Source: Clostridiales bacterium (GTDB lineage: Bacteria > Bacillota > Clostridia > Lachnospirales > Lachnospiraceae). Taken from it: a DNA stretch of 64,000 nt. Location of the stretch: assembly GCA_012839295.1 (NCBI GenBank), contig DUNO01000068.1, forward strand, positions 30,537 to 94,536, read 5' to 3'. Positions 33,769 through 43,363 of this stretch are shown one piece after another. Each line of letters opens with the position of its first letter. Within the stretch, counting starts at the first letter, position 1. The translations under genes and the position numbers were made by a program. The notes below the pieces were generated by a model. The model ran no database searches, had not been told where the DNA came from, and saw only the letters and a list, made by a program, of their open reading frames with translations.

Positions 33769-35724
33769 TTATTCCTCCACTGCCTCCGCAGGTGCCTCAC
33801 CTGCTTCTTCCACTGCTTCCGCTTCTTCCTTCTCAGGAGCTTCTAATGCTTTCACGCTTAAGCTGATCTTCTTCTCTTCTTTATTGAATTCAACAACCCT
33901 TGCTGTAATTTCTTGTCCAATTTTTAAGACATCAGCCGGCTTCTCAACATGCTCCCTGGAAATCTGGGATACATGCAGTAATGCATCAATACCTGGCTCA
34001 AGCTCAACAAATGCACCGAAATCGGTCATGCGGGCAACAACACCTGCTACTACATTGCCAACAGCATATTTTGTCTCGGCACTGATCCAAGGATTCTCAC
34101 CCTCGAATTTTAAGCTGAGGGCAATCTTATCGCCCTGGATATCCTTGATAAAGGCCTTTACAGTCTCACCAACCTTGAATACCTTCTTAGGATTCTCAAC
34201 CCTTCCCCAGGACATCTCGGAGATGTGGAGGAGGCCGTCAGCTCCGCCAAGGTCAATGAATGCACCAAAGTCTGTAATGTTCTTAACTGTGCCTTCTACG
34301 GTGTCTCCAACCTGAATCTTCTCAAATAATTCTTTCTTTAATGCATTCTTCTTGGCAACGATCAGCTGCTTACGGTCACCGATAATTCTTCTCTTCTTAG
34401 GATTGAATTCCGTAATAACGAAATCAATGGTCTCACCTGCATATTTTGCAAGATCCTTCTCATAGGTATCTGAAATAAGGCTGGCAGGAATGAATACCCT
34501 TGCCTCGTCAATGATAACGCTTAAGCCGCCATTTAAAACAGCTGCAACCTTAGCGGAGAGCACCTCATGATTTTCAAAGGCCTCTTCCAGTCTCTTGTTG
34601 CCCTTTTCTGCTGCCAACCTCTTATAGGTTAATGCGACCTGACCTTCGCCGTCATTTACCTTAAGGATCTTAGCGGTCATCGTATCACCTACGCTGACAA
34701 CGGTTCTTAAATCCAGGTTCGCTGTATTGGTGTATTCGCTTCTTGTAATGATACCTTCGGACTTGTAGCCTATATTTAAGATGATCTCATCTTCCTTAAC
34801 ACCCAAGACAATTCCTTCTACAACATCACCGTTGCTTATTTTCACTACCTTCTCTTCTTCTAATAACTGTTCAAAACTCTTCTCTGACATAGCGGTATGA
34901 ACCTCCTTGATAATATTGTTTGGGGTCGATGCCCCTGCTGTAATACCTACGTTTCGATAAGATTTAAACATACTTAAATCCAGGTCATCAAGTTTCTGTA
35001 TATAGTAAGTATTTTCACATTCCTTTTTGCATATTTCATATAGCTTCCTGGTGTTGGAGCTACTTTTTCCACCTATAACAACCATGGCATCAGACTCTCT
35101 TGCCAACTGATAGCTTTCTGTTTGTCTCTCCTCGGTGGCATTGCAAATCGTATTTAAAACAAATATATCATAACCCTTTTCTGTTATAATTTCAACTAAA
35201 TCTTGAAATTTCTTGTAATTAAATGTCGTCTGGGCAACGATACATAGCTTCCTATCCCTTGGAATATCCAGGTTTCTGGCTTCCTGTTCATTTTCAATCA
35301 CGACAGATTTACTGCCTTTGCACCAGCCAATAATACCCTGAATTTCAGGATGGGCGGCATTGCCAATAATGACGATATGCCGGCCTTCTGAGCTTTTGTC
35401 CTTGACAGCCCTATGTATTTTCTTCACATAAGGACAAGTGGCATCGATTACTTTATGACCATAGGAAGTCAGCTTTTCCTGAATTTCCTCAGAAACTCCG
35501 TGGGAACGTATGATTATTGTTCCCGCCGGCAGTGCTTTTAATTCTTCCGGTGTTTCAACTACGATAACACCCTTACTGCTTAAATCTGCAACCACTTCCT
35601 CATTATGGATAATGGGACCATAGGTATATACGTGTTCACCGGCATCAACCTCTTTATAGACCAGGTCTACAGCCCGTTTTACTCCAAAGCAGAAGCCTGC
35701 GCTTTTTGCTGTAGTAATCTTCAT
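33769..35724 (-). CDS. ispH-rpsA: fused 4-hydroxy-3-methylbut-2-enyl diphosphate reductase and ribosomal protein S1
   Basis: 651-residue fusion known in Clostridia. Residues 1-280 are IspH, last enzyme of the MEP isoprenoid pathway, with the three [4Fe-4S] cysteines C12 (FCFG), C97 (ATCPYV) and C194 (NTICNATEERQ). From about 290 on there are four S1 RNA-binding repeats, the last two with ITDFGAFIDLGG and MTDFGAFVELEPG, followed by an acidic tail. The S1 part would bind mRNA on the ribosome. It lies 4 bp after cmk; cmk-S1 adjacency is common. Confidence 0.97.
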   Translation of the reverse strand: MKITTAKSAGFCFGVKRAVDLVYKEVDAGEHVYTYGPIIHNEEVVADLSSKGVIVVETPEELKALPAGTIIIRSHGVSEEIQEKLTSYGHKVIDATCPYVKKIHRAVKDKSSEGRHIVIIGNAAHPEIQGIIGWCKGSKSVVIENEQEARNLDIPRDRKLCIVAQTTFNYKKFQDLVEIITEKGYDIFVLNTICNATEERQTESYQLARESDAMVVIGGKSSSNTRKLYEICKKECENTYYIQKLDDLDLSMFKSYRNVGITAGASTPNNIIKEVHTAMSEKSFEQLLEEEKVVKISNGDVVEGIVLGVKEDEIILNIGYKSEGIITRSEYTNTANLDLRTVVSVGDTMTAKILKVNDGEGQVALTYKRLAAEKGNKRLEEAFENHEVLSAKVAAVLNGGLSVIIDEARVFIPASLISDTYEKDLAKYAGETIDFVITEFNPKKRRIIGDRKQLIVAKKNALKKELFEKIQVGDTVEGTVKNITDFGAFIDLGGADGLLHISEMSWGRVENPKKVFKVGETVKAFIKDIQGDKIALSLKFEGENPWISAETKYAVGNVVAGVVARMTDFGAFVELEPGIDALLHVSQISREHVEKPADVLKIGQEITARVVEFNKEEKKISLSVKALEAPEKEEAEAVEEAGEAPAEAVEE

Positions 35725-35728
35725 ATTA

Positions 35729-36403
35729 TTATTTTTTATTCACTCCTTCATACAAGGAAACGATTTTTGCAACCACCTCGTCGATGGACAAGTCGGAGGA
35801 ATCAAGATAAACGGCATCCTCAGCTTGTCTTAACGGTGCAAACTCCCGGGTCATATCCCGGTGATCCCGGCTGGTGATGTCCTTTTCAATTTCCTCAAGA
35901 TTCGCGGTGATCCCTTTTTCCTTTAGCTCCAGCCAACGCCTTCTGGCCCGTTCCTGGGTACTGGCCGTTAAATATATCTTAAGGTCAGCATCCGGCAGCA
36001 CATAGGTTCCTATGTCCCGTCCGTCCATTACGACATCCGCCTTTTTTGCCAGGCTTTGCTGAAGCTCCACCAGCTTCATGCGCACGGCTTTGTTTACGGA
36101 GGAAGCGCTGGCCATGTTGCCCACTTCTTCCGTCCGGATGAGGCCGTTTACATTTTCCCCATTTAAAATGACAAGCTGTTCACCATTCCTGTATTCAATG
36201 GTGACATCCACCTTCTGACAAGCCTTTTCAATAGCCCCGCTGTCTGTGGCATCGATTTTGTTCCTTAGGAAATACAGCGCCATTGCCCTATACATTGCAC
36301 CCGTATCCACATAGATAAAACCCAGCTGCTTTGCAATTTTTTTGGCGATGGTACTTTTTCCGGCTCCCGCCGGTCCGTCAATCGCCAGGTTAAAATACGA
36401 CAT
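35729..36403 (-). CDS. cmk: cytidylate kinase
   Basis: Phosphorylates CMP and dCMP. About 224 residues; P-loop GPAGAGKST (10-18), DTGAMYRAMAL and MDGRDIGTYVLPDADLK are typical. The start MSYFNLAID at 36401-36403 follows AGGAAATTGTA; eight upstream in-frame codons overlap the preceding gene. The site GAAAGGCAGGAAATTG resembles the tail of the family 1 repeats. Confidence 0.97.
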   Translation of the reverse strand: MSYFNLAIDGPAGAGKSTIAKKIAKQLGFIYVDTGAMYRAMALYFLRNKIDATDSGAIEKACQKVDVTIEYRNGEQLVILNGENVNGLIRTEEVGNMASASSVNKAVRMKLVELQQSLAKKADVVMDGRDIGTYVLPDADLKIYLTASTQERARRRWLELKEKGITANLEEIEKDITSRDHRDMTREFAPLRQAEDAVYLDSSDLSIDEVVAKIVSLYEGVNKK

Positions 36404-36423
36404 TACAATTTCCTGCCTTTCTA

Positions 36424-37659
36424 TCATTTAACGGAGCTCCCTGCCAGATAAGCTGTCGACCAGGCTATCTGTAGATTATAGCCGCCGGTCAGGGCATCCA
36501 GATCCAGGACTTCTCCTGCAAAATAAACCTGCTTCACCAGCTTGGATTCCATCGTGGAAGGATTGACCTCCTTCACGTTGACCCCACCCTTCGTGATTAC
36601 CGCCTGGCTGTAACCACCCAGCTTTGTAACATGAAGCGTAAGGCTTTTCAAAAGATTAGCCAGATAAAGGCGTTCCTCCTTAGTAATAGAATTCACTTTC
36701 TTTTCCGGATCAATATTACTAAGTCGAATGATAACATCAATTAATTTATTTGGCAATAGGCGGTCTAATGAATTCTTGAATTGTTTGTTCTTGGATTCTT
36801 CAAAATCCCTTAGTATTCTGGTATCCAATTGTTCAATCGACAGAGCGGGCTTCAAATCTATACTGAGCTCCAGTGCTTCCTTCCTTGCCAGGTAAGGGAT
36901 GATGTAACTGCTTGCGCTTAGGATGACCGGGCCGCTGACTCCAAAATGGGTGAATAAGAGCTCGCCAAAGTCCCGGTATACATTCTTTTTCCCTGAGGTA
37001 ATGGCAATTTCAATATTTTTCAAGGACAATCCCATCAGCTCCTTGACATAGGCCTCCTTGACATGGATAGGAACCAGAGAGGGGTACATCTCTGTCACTG
37101 TATGTCCCATTTCCTCCGCAAACCGGAAGCCGTCCCCGGTGGAGCCTGTTAACGGGTAGGAAAGTCCTCCGGTACAGAGGATCACTGCATCTCCTAAAAG
37201 CTCTTCCTGGGAATTCTTCAGTCTGAGGCCATAAAAGCTCCCATCCCTGACCAGCACTCTGGAAACCTCACTTCTATAGCGAAGCTCCACGCCCTGTCTT
37301 TCCAGCTCCCGCTTAAGTACGGCAATCACATCCGAGGATTTATCCGATTCCGGAAAGACACGGTTTCCTCTCTCTGTTTTGATCGGCAGGCCGATATCCC
37401 CGAAAAAATTCATTGCATCATAGTTACTGAAGGAATGGTAGGCACGGTACAGGAATTTTGGATTGGTAACAACCTGCCCGAAAAACTCCTCCTTATCGCA
37501 GGCATTTGTAAGGTTACATCTGCCCTTTCCGGTAATAAAGAGCTTCTTACCCAATTTTTCATTTTTTTCAAGCAGTATGACCTTATGTCCATTCCTGGCA
37601 GCAGCAATTGCCGCCAGCATCCCGGCTGCACCGCCTCCGATTACGTATACCTTACTCAT
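36424..37659 (-). CDS. HI0933/BaiN family NAD(P)/FAD-dependent oxidoreductase
   Basis: 411-residue flavoprotein. The FAD dinucleotide motif GGGAAG is at residues 8-13, then GKGRCNLTN (49-57), CTGGLSYPLTGSTGDG and the C-terminal FAGEVLDLDALTGGYNLQ, all diagnostic of the family. Members include YtfP/YhiN and BaiN; the physiological substrate is generally unknown. It begins a unit with cmk, ispH-rpsA and cheR. Confidence 0.9.
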   Translation of the reverse strand: MSKVYVIGGGAAGMLAAIAAARNGHKVILLEKNEKLGKKLFITGKGRCNLTNACDKEEFFGQVVTNPKFLYRAYHSFSNYDAMNFFGDIGLPIKTERGNRVFPESDKSSDVIAVLKRELERQGVELRYRSEVSRVLVRDGSFYGLRLKNSQEELLGDAVILCTGGLSYPLTGSTGDGFRFAEEMGHTVTEMYPSLVPIHVKEAYVKELMGLSLKNIEIAITSGKKNVYRDFGELLFTHFGVSGPVILSASSYIIPYLARKEALELSIDLKPALSIEQLDTRILRDFEESKNKQFKNSLDRLLPNKLIDVIIRLSNIDPEKKVNSITKEERLYLANLLKSLTLHVTKLGGYSQAVITKGGVNVKEVNPSTMESKLVKQVYFAGEVLDLDALTGGYNLQIAWSTAYLAGSSVK

Positions 37660-38102
37660 AGCTTCCTCCGCATCCAGCTTTTGTACCTACTATACATTAT
37701 TATAGAAGCAATACTTAATAATACTTACTTATTTATAGAAGCAACACGGTACCATACTCGTCCCGGAAGCATCAATGCCTCCCAAATAGTATGCCAAGCC
37801 ACATGATATTTATCATGGATCACCGGATTGCTTCATATTTTCATGGTTAAGCTTCATTTGCATAAAGATACATAGAAAAAGATACCATAAAATCTCTTAA
37901 TTGTCGAATACAACTTTCCTATAATCTTAAATAATTTTAAATAATGACCATGGCATGAGCTTTTAGCTTGCTATTACCACCCCTTCCTATAAGAGAAAGG
38001 CTGCGTCATAGAGAAACGACGCAGCCTAGGTTGCATGATCCATGACAAGTGAACCAGCGTACTGGTCCAGCTTGTTGCGGCTATTTTTTTCCGGAATACG
38101 GA
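37660..38102 (-). other. 443-bp spacer with palindromes and direct repeats
   Basis: No supported gene. It holds the GerMN terminator (37991-38027), a 16-bp palindrome CATGATATTTATCATG (37802-37817), a nested palindrome (37748-37800) and two copies of TATAGAAGCAA (37701-37711 and 37734-37744) before the flavoprotein gene. A TATAAT-like sequence in the first copy may be part of a promoter. A 15-codon frame with a GGGAGG site (37725-37772) is possible but unsupported. Confidence 0.6.
37991..38027 (-). terminator. intrinsic terminator after the GerMN gene
   Basis: AGGCTGCGTC (37998-38007) and GACGCAGCCT (38018-38027) form a perfect 10-bp stem with a 10-base loop; TTCTCTT follows on the minus strand. 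Confidence 0.85.
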
Positions 38103-38783
38103 TTATTCCTCTAAATACACTTCATTAATGCCATATTCAAATGCACCGCCTGCATAGGCCTTATCATCTATCCGGAAAATTATTTTATGGTAATCCTTCA
38201 AATTATCCAGCAGACTTTGTGCAAAGGCATTCAGAATGGCTCCTTCATAGCCGGAACCAAAATTTTTATAGGGTGGGTTATCCTTATTAAAATTCACTAT
38301 AATACTATCATCCTTGGTGGTAACATCCTTAATTCCTATAATAATGGACTGATCCGCCATGGATTCCACCACCGTATCTGTAACTAATTCCGGCGTCAGC
38401 TTGCTGCTCTTTGGAATCGATGCCGTTACGGCCTCAATATCACCTGTCGTTGCATTTACCGTGTATATTTGGAGATCAATGCTCTCCGTGGGCTGGATCA
38501 GGGATGGTGTAGGTGTTGACCCACCGGTTTTTTCTGTGTTGTTATCGGAGGAAGCTGGAGTTTTGGTTTCTTCATTATTTGTTCCGATTTTCGTTTCGGC
38601 ACCCGTACTTTCCGTATCCTCCCCTGAACTGTCAGGATCCTTATCCGCGTCCTTTGTAATCCCGGCATCTGTTTCTTCTTTTGATGCATCAAAGGTTGAA
38701 AAGTTGAATTTATCGCATCCGGTAAGAAGCAACATTCCGACCAGCATGATTACCATGATAAATAATTTGCTAAACTGTTTCAT
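38103..38783 (-). CDS. GerMN-domain lipoprotein
   Basis: 226-residue exported protein. Signal sequence with lipobox LLLTGC (lipidated Cys 23), then a Ser/Thr/Asp/Glu-rich linker (about 30-100), then one GerMN domain (LQIYTVNATTG to AYAGGAFEYGINEVYLEE). GerMN domains occur in sporulation and germination proteins such as GerM; a single-domain lipoprotein has no fixed role. The start at 38781-38783 has GGAGGTG upstream. It lies between cinA and its own terminator. Confidence 0.85.
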   Translation of the reverse strand: MKQFSKLFIMVIMLVGMLLLTGCDKFNFSTFDASKEETDAGITKDADKDPDSSGEDTESTGAETKIGTNNEETKTPASSDNNTEKTGGSTPTPSLIQPTESIDLQIYTVNATTGDIEAVTASIPKSSKLTPELVTDTVVESMADQSIIIGIKDVTTKDDSIIVNFNKDNPPYKNFGSGYEGAILNAFAQSLLDNLKDYHKIIFRIDDKAYAGGAFEYGINEVYLEE

Positions 38784-38809
38784 AATAACACCTCCGTTTA
38801 TTGCCTGGC

Positions 38810-38841
38810 GTTGCACAAATGATTTAGGAAGAAAGTGCAAC
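38810..38841 (-). promoter_or_regulatory. hairpin in the GerMN leader
   Basis: GTTGCAC (38810-38816) and GTGCAAC (38835-38841) are inverted complements around an 18-base loop, 27 bp before the start codon. TTGACA occurs upstream near 38931 but without a good -10 box. Confidence 0.4.
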
Positions 38842-38984
38842 CTTTCCAAAAACGGATATCAGCTAATCGCCCTGGAAAGTGCTGTTCCTCCCGGCCTCAT
38901 CTCCTGTCATTTTTTACAATAGGCTATAACTGTGTCAATCTTATGTTATTATGAGTACAATTTTTTGTTATTTTGCCATAAAGC

Positions 38985-40241
38985 CTATAGCTTTAGCAGC
39001 CCCCTCCTTAAAAGATCCAGCCCATAGATAACGCTAAGCTCCCTTATCTTCTGGCGGTTTCCTTTTAAGCGGAATTCCCTGACGGTAACCTCACTGCCTA
39101 CCAGGCAGCCGATATACACAAGCCCTACAGGCTTTTCCTGGGTCCCCCCCTCAGGTCCGGCGATACCGGTGACGGCAATTGCGGCTGAGGCACCGGAAGC
39201 TGCTGCCGCACCAAGCGCCATTTCCCTGGCGGTCTGCTCGCTTACTGCCCCGTATTTCCTTAGGGTTTCCTCTTTTACACCCAGGTACTTCATCTTTGCT
39301 TCATTAGAATAGGTGATAAAGCCTTCATTAAATAACCCCGACACACCGGGAACATTCACCAGCCTGCCGCTCAGCAAGCCGCCCGTACAGGACTCGGCGG
39401 TTGCCACCGTCAGGTTCTTTTGCCTAAGGAGCTTTGCTACTACGGCTTCCAGGGTTTCCCCTTCCTCCGTAGAGTAGATATTGTTCCCAAAGCGTTGGTA
39501 CAGCTCATCCACTACCGGCGCAATCAGCTTTTTGCCTTCTTCCTCGTTATCCGCAGCCGCCGTTACCCTAAAATGCACCTCCCCGCTTTTTGCATAGGGG
39601 GCAATCGTGGGGTTCGTCTGCTTTTCTATCAGGTCAATAATATCTGTTTCCGCCTTGCTTTCACCGATTCCGCATATTTTTACCATGGAGGAAATGAAAA
39701 CCTTATTCTGCTTCTGCTGCAGATAAGGGATTACATGGGCTTCAAACATGGGTATCATTTCAGAAGGTGGTCCCGGCAGCAGGATTGCAGCCTTCCCATT
39801 TTCCTCAACGATATAGCCGGGGGCTGTTCCATTATCATTGTCAAGAACCATGCAGCCATCAATTTTTAAGGCCTGCTTCCAGTTATTTTGTGTTACTACA
39901 TCATCCAAGGGATTTCCCTTGAAACGGAACTTAAAATAGCCTTCGATCCTTTCCCTTGAGACCTCATCCATCACCAGCTCTTTCCCAAATACCTTAGCCA
40001 CGGTCTCCTTTGTCATGTCGTCCTGGGTCGGTCCAAGTCCCCCGGTCAGGATTACAATGTCAGAACGCTCCATGGAGGACTTTAACACCTCACGCAGCCT
40101 GCCATCATTATCCCCAACTGTTATCTGATAATATAGGGAATAGCCTAATTCCGCACATTTTTGCGAAAGAAAATTGGCATTTGTATTCACTATGTTTCCC
40201 AGCAAAAGCTCTGTTCCTACACTGATTAACTCTACGACCAT
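38985..40241 (-). CDS. cinA: competence/damage-inducible protein CinA (nicotinamide mononucleotide deamidase)
   Basis: 418 residues in two domains: an N-terminal MoCF-like part (ISVGTELLLGNIVNTNA, TGGLGPTQDDMTKE, LLPGPPSEM) and the C-terminal PncC deamidase domain (TVATAESCTGGLLSGRL, GYSNEAK-like ITYSNEAK, TGIAGPEGGT). Start at 40239-40241 with GGGAGGAT. Lies 28 bp downstream of pgsA. Confidence 0.97.
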   Translation of the reverse strand: MVVELISVGTELLLGNIVNTNANFLSQKCAELGYSLYYQITVGDNDGRLREVLKSSMERSDIVILTGGLGPTQDDMTKETVAKVFGKELVMDEVSRERIEGYFKFRFKGNPLDDVVTQNNWKQALKIDGCMVLDNDNGTAPGYIVEENGKAAILLPGPPSEMIPMFEAHVIPYLQQKQNKVFISSMVKICGIGESKAETDIIDLIEKQTNPTIAPYAKSGEVHFRVTAAADNEEEGKKLIAPVVDELYQRFGNNIYSTEEGETLEAVVAKLLRQKNLTVATAESCTGGLLSGRLVNVPGVSGLFNEGFITYSNEAKMKYLGVKEETLRKYGAVSEQTAREMALGAAAASGASAAIAVTGIAGPEGGTQEKPVGLVYIGCLVGSEVTVREFRLKGNRQKIRELSVIYGLDLLRRGLLKL

Positions 40242-40269
40242 ATATCCTCCCATTGCAAAGATTATTATT

Positions 40270-40809
40270 TTAATGTTTCTCTTTTAAAATAGTTTTATTC
40301 TTAACCATATAATCAATTAAGGAGACCACCGTTAATATCAGGGAGAGGTAAATAAATATCTGCTCCAGCACATTGATGGCATAAAAATCCAGGTCAAAAA
40401 TCAAAAGCACGCTCATAATCATCTGGACATTGGTCTTTATCTTCCCCCACCAGCTGGCTGCAATTACTACCCCATTGTCGGAAGCAATCAAGCGGAAGCC
40501 GCTGATAATAAATTCCCTTGCTATGATAACGACGACAATCCAGGCCGGCATCAGCCCCAGCTGCACAAAGCAGATCAGTGCGCTGGAGACCAGAAGCTTA
40601 TCTGCAAGGGGATCCATAAATTTTCCAAAATTCGTGATCAGATGGTACCTGCGGGCAAGATAACCATCCAATAAATCAGACAGTGCAGCAATAATAAAAA
40701 CGGCTGCCGCAATATACTTCCCGCCGGGAATATCAGGAACCAACATAAACACAAGAAAAACCGGGATCATAATCACTCTAAAAATCGTAATTTTATTCGG
40801 TAAATTCAT
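40270..40809 (-). CDS. pgsA: CDP-diacylglycerol-glycerol-3-phosphate 3-phosphatidyltransferase
   Basis: Membrane enzyme of phosphatidylglycerol synthesis. 179 residues, about five helices. The CDP-alcohol phosphotransferase signature D..DG..AR........G...D...D is seen in DLLDGYLARRY then FGKFMDPLADK. The start MNLPNKITIFR at 40807-40809 has GGAG 6 nt upstream. The pgsA-cinA pair is conserved in Firmicutes. Confidence 0.97.
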   Translation of the reverse strand: MNLPNKITIFRVIMIPVFLVFMLVPDIPGGKYIAAAVFIIAALSDLLDGYLARRYHLITNFGKFMDPLADKLLVSSALICFVQLGLMPAWIVVVIIAREFIISGFRLIASDNGVVIAASWWGKIKTNVQMIMSVLLIFDLDFYAINVLEQIFIYLSLILTVVSLIDYMVKNKTILKEKH

Positions 40810-40876
40810 AATCTTCTCCATTCCGCCGACAACGGCACTGACTTTTGCAAGGCTTCCCTATATTAAACACTAACGC

Positions 40877-40909
40877 GGTGAATCTGAGTGGAGCTATATC
40901 CATCTGGGC
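40877..40909. repeat. short dispersed sequence, copy 1
   Basis: 33 bp in the rimO-pgsA gap agree at about 26 positions with 63948-63980; the core CTATATCCAYCTGGGC is nearly identical. Both copies are noncoding. Only two copies are seen, so status as a repeat family is tentative. Confidence 0.4.
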
Positions 40910-40950
40910 GCAGACCGGGCTTCCCGTGATTGCCCGACATCCTATTCTAT

Positions 40951-42288
40951 CTATGGCAGAGAAGGCACGATCTCCCCCAGCAGGTCATAACCCTTTGCCC
41001 CTGTAACAACAGCTCTTACCACGTCGCCGGAGATCAGCTCCTGCTCCGAATTAATAAATATAAAGCCATCCACATTCGGTGCATCCATATAGGTCCTGCC
41101 GATATACACATTTTCCTCATCCGTAATCCTGCCCTCTACCAGCACCTCATAGCGGTTGCCCTCCAGGGAAGCCCCCCGCTCAAATACAATTTCCTGCTGC
41201 AGCTTCATAATCTCCTTTTGCCTCTGCTTCTTCACCTTTGCCAGTACCTGTGGCTTTAGCTTTGCTGCAGGCGTATTGTCCTCCTTGGAATAGGTGAATA
41301 CACCGAGGCGCTCGAATTCCATCTCCCTTACAAATTCCAGCAGCTCCTCATGCTCCTCCTGGGTCTCCGTAGGAAAGCCGGTAATTAAAGTGGTCCGCAG
41401 TACGATATCCGGCATGCTCTTACGCAGCTTTGTAATGATTTCTATCAGGTCAGCCTTATTCGTCCTTCTTCCCATAAGCTTTAGGATCCGGTCTGAGGCA
41501 TGCTGGATCGGGATATCCAGATAGCGGCATATCTTCGGCTGGCTTTTCATGGTTTCAATTAATTCGTCGGTGATTTCCTCCGGATAACAGTATAAAATAC
41601 GGATCCATTCAATCCCCTCCACCTTGCAAAGCTCCGTAAGCAGCCCTGGCAATTCCTTCCTGCCGGTTAAATCCTTACCGTAAAGGGTAGTCTCCTGGGC
41701 GACCAGGATAAGCTCCTTCACTCCCTGCTTTGCCAGGTAGCCGGCTTCCTTTAATAAATCCTCCATGGGCACGCTCCTGAAATTCCCCCGTACCTGGGGA
41801 ATAATACAATAGGTGCAATGCTTATCGCAGCCCTCCGCTATCTTAAGGTATGCGCTATAGCTTCCGGAGGTAAGCATGCGCTTGCCGCTGATCCTTGGCA
41901 GCCGGTCCAGCCCTTCAAATACGGCCTGCTGCCCTCCCTCCGTGATTTTCTCCACCACCTGGAGGATTTCATCAAAGCTGGAGGTTCCAAGGAGGGCATC
42001 CACCTCCGGGATTTCCTTCAGGATTTCATCCTTATAGCGCTCTGCAAGACATCCGGTTACAATCAGCGCTTTGCAGGAGCCTGCCTTCTTATATTCGGAC
42101 ATCTCCAGGATCGTCTGGATGCTCTCCTCCTTCGCATCATGGATGAAACAACAGGTATTGACTATAATAATTTCCGCATTATTCTCTTCATTCGTGATCC
42201 GGTATCCATTCCCATGGAGGATCCCAAGCATGTTCTCGCTGTCTACAAGATTCTTGTCACACCCAAGAGAAACAAAAAATATGTTCAT
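40951..42288 (-). CDS. rimO: ribosomal protein S12 methylthiotransferase RimO
   Basis: Radical SAM enzyme that methylthiolates Asp of S12. 445 residues; N-terminal UPF0004 domain with cysteines C10, C46 and C80 for one cluster, radical SAM motif CDKHCTYC (C154, C158, C161), and a C-terminal TRAM domain. The RimO-type GCDKNLVDSE start distinguishes it from MiaB. GGAGAT lies upstream of the start. Confidence 0.97.
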   Translation of the reverse strand: MNIFFVSLGCDKNLVDSENMLGILHGNGYRITNEENNAEIIIVNTCCFIHDAKEESIQTILEMSEYKKAGSCKALIVTGCLAERYKDEILKEIPEVDALLGTSSFDEILQVVEKITEGGQQAVFEGLDRLPRISGKRMLTSGSYSAYLKIAEGCDKHCTYCIIPQVRGNFRSVPMEDLLKEAGYLAKQGVKELILVAQETTLYGKDLTGRKELPGLLTELCKVEGIEWIRILYCYPEEITDELIETMKSQPKICRYLDIPIQHASDRILKLMGRRTNKADLIEIITKLRKSMPDIVLRTTLITGFPTETQEEHEELLEFVREMEFERLGVFTYSKEDNTPAAKLKPQVLAKVKKQRQKEIMKLQQEIVFERGASLEGNRYEVLVEGRITDEENVYIGRTYMDAPNVDGFIFINSEQELISGDVVRAVVTGAKGYDLLGEIVPSLP

Positions 42289-42316
42289 ATAAATCTAAAT
42301 CTCCATTCTTTAATCT

Positions 42317-42376
42317 TCAATAGGTTCTTCTCACTTCAATAGCTCTTCCATCTTTCATAGCTCTTCCATCTTTCAT
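42317..42376 (-). repeat. three tandem 18-bp units, possibly a leader peptide, before rimO
   Basis: ATAGCTCTTCCATCTTTC is present twice back to back (42339-42374) and once diverged (42320-42338). On the minus strand the units read as an open frame MKDGRAMKDGRAIEVRRTY (19 codons, stop TGA) with GGAAGAG ahead of the second ATG. Whether it is translated is unknown. Confidence 0.5.
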
Positions 42377-42400
42377 CTGAGAACCCTAACAGCTGCTTCC

Positions 42401-43237
42401 TTACAGGGCTGCCTCCACACAGTTATTCATCAGCATTGCAATGGTCATAGGCCCCACGCCTCCCGGAACCGGGGTAATTGCAGAAGCAACCGGCAAAACA
42501 TCCTCATAATCCACATCGCCGCAAAGCTTGTTGTCCGCGTTTCTGTGGATGCCGACATCGATGACCACGGCACCTTCCTTTACAAAGTCCTTTGTAACAA
42601 AGCGGGGTTTTCCTATAGCTACGATTAAGATGTCCGCACGCTTTGCGACCTCCTTCAGGTTCTTGGTCCGTGAATGGCAGATGGTGACCGTTGCATTTTC
42701 ACGGAGCATTAATAAGGCCATGGGCTTACCGACAATATTGCTCCTTCCGATAATGACGCATTCCCTGCCTTCCATCTCGACACCGGAACGCTTCAGCAGC
42801 TCTATAATACCGGCAGGGGTACAGGAGACAAAGCCCTTCTGCCCTATGCTTAAGGCTCCTACGCTTTGGGGGTGGAAGCCGTCCACATCCTTAAGGGGCG
42901 AGATTGTCCTGATAATTGTATCCTCATCAATATGCTTTGGCAAAGGGAGCTGTACCAGGATCCCGTTTACGCCTGCATCCTTATTCAGCTTCTCCACAAG
43001 GGCAATCAACTCCTCCTGGGTTGTCTCCTCCGGCAGCTCATAAGCCAGGGAATTAATTCCGATATATTCGCAGGCCTTTTTCTTATTTCCCACATATACG
43101 GAGGAAGCCGGGTCGTTCCCCACCTGGATTACTGCCAGTGTAATCTGGGTTCCCGCTGCCTTAAGCTCTGACGCTTTTCCCTTTAATTCATCCTTGATTT
43201 CTGCTGAAATTTTCTTTCCATCAATGATCTGTGCCAT
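42401..43237 (-). CDS. folD: methylenetetrahydrofolate dehydrogenase/cyclohydrolase FolD
   Basis: Interconverts methylene-, methenyl- and 10-formyl-tetrahydrofolate. 278 residues with VGNDPASSVYVGNKKKACEY (active-site Lys and Tyr), GILVQLPLPKH, IGRSNIVGKPM (cofactor loop) and PVPGGVGPMT. The start MAQIIDGKKIS at 43235-43237 has GGAGAG upstream; a longer frame is open but unlikely. Confidence 0.98.
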   Translation of the reverse strand: MAQIIDGKKISAEIKDELKGKASELKAAGTQITLAVIQVGNDPASSVYVGNKKKACEYIGINSLAYELPEETTQEELIALVEKLNKDAGVNGILVQLPLPKHIDEDTIIRTISPLKDVDGFHPQSVGALSIGQKGFVSCTPAGIIELLKRSGVEMEGRECVIIGRSNIVGKPMALLMLRENATVTICHSRTKNLKEVAKRADILIVAIGKPRFVTKDFVKEGAVVIDVGIHRNADNKLCGDVDYEDVLPVASAITPVPGGVGPMTIAMLMNNCVEAAL

Positions 43238-43333
43238 TATCATCTCTCCGTTTCTTATTAATTGCTTCTGCTCTCCGATTACTAATTGTATGAAAAACTT
43301 CATTATCATGCTACTCTATCCGAACTATATTCT

Positions 43334-43363
43334 AATATATTACTCTGTATATAACAAGTTCAA
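43334..43363 (-). promoter_or_regulatory. candidate promoter for folD
   Basis: TTGAAC (43358-43363) and TATATT (43334-43339) with 18-bp spacing on the minus strand; TTGTTA with TAGAAT at 17 bp overlaps it as an alternative. Confidence 0.5.

Noticed and set aside
40822..40950. T-box-like ACCGCG sequence upstream of pgsA
   Set aside because: The full GGTGGNACCGCG element and a terminator are missing.
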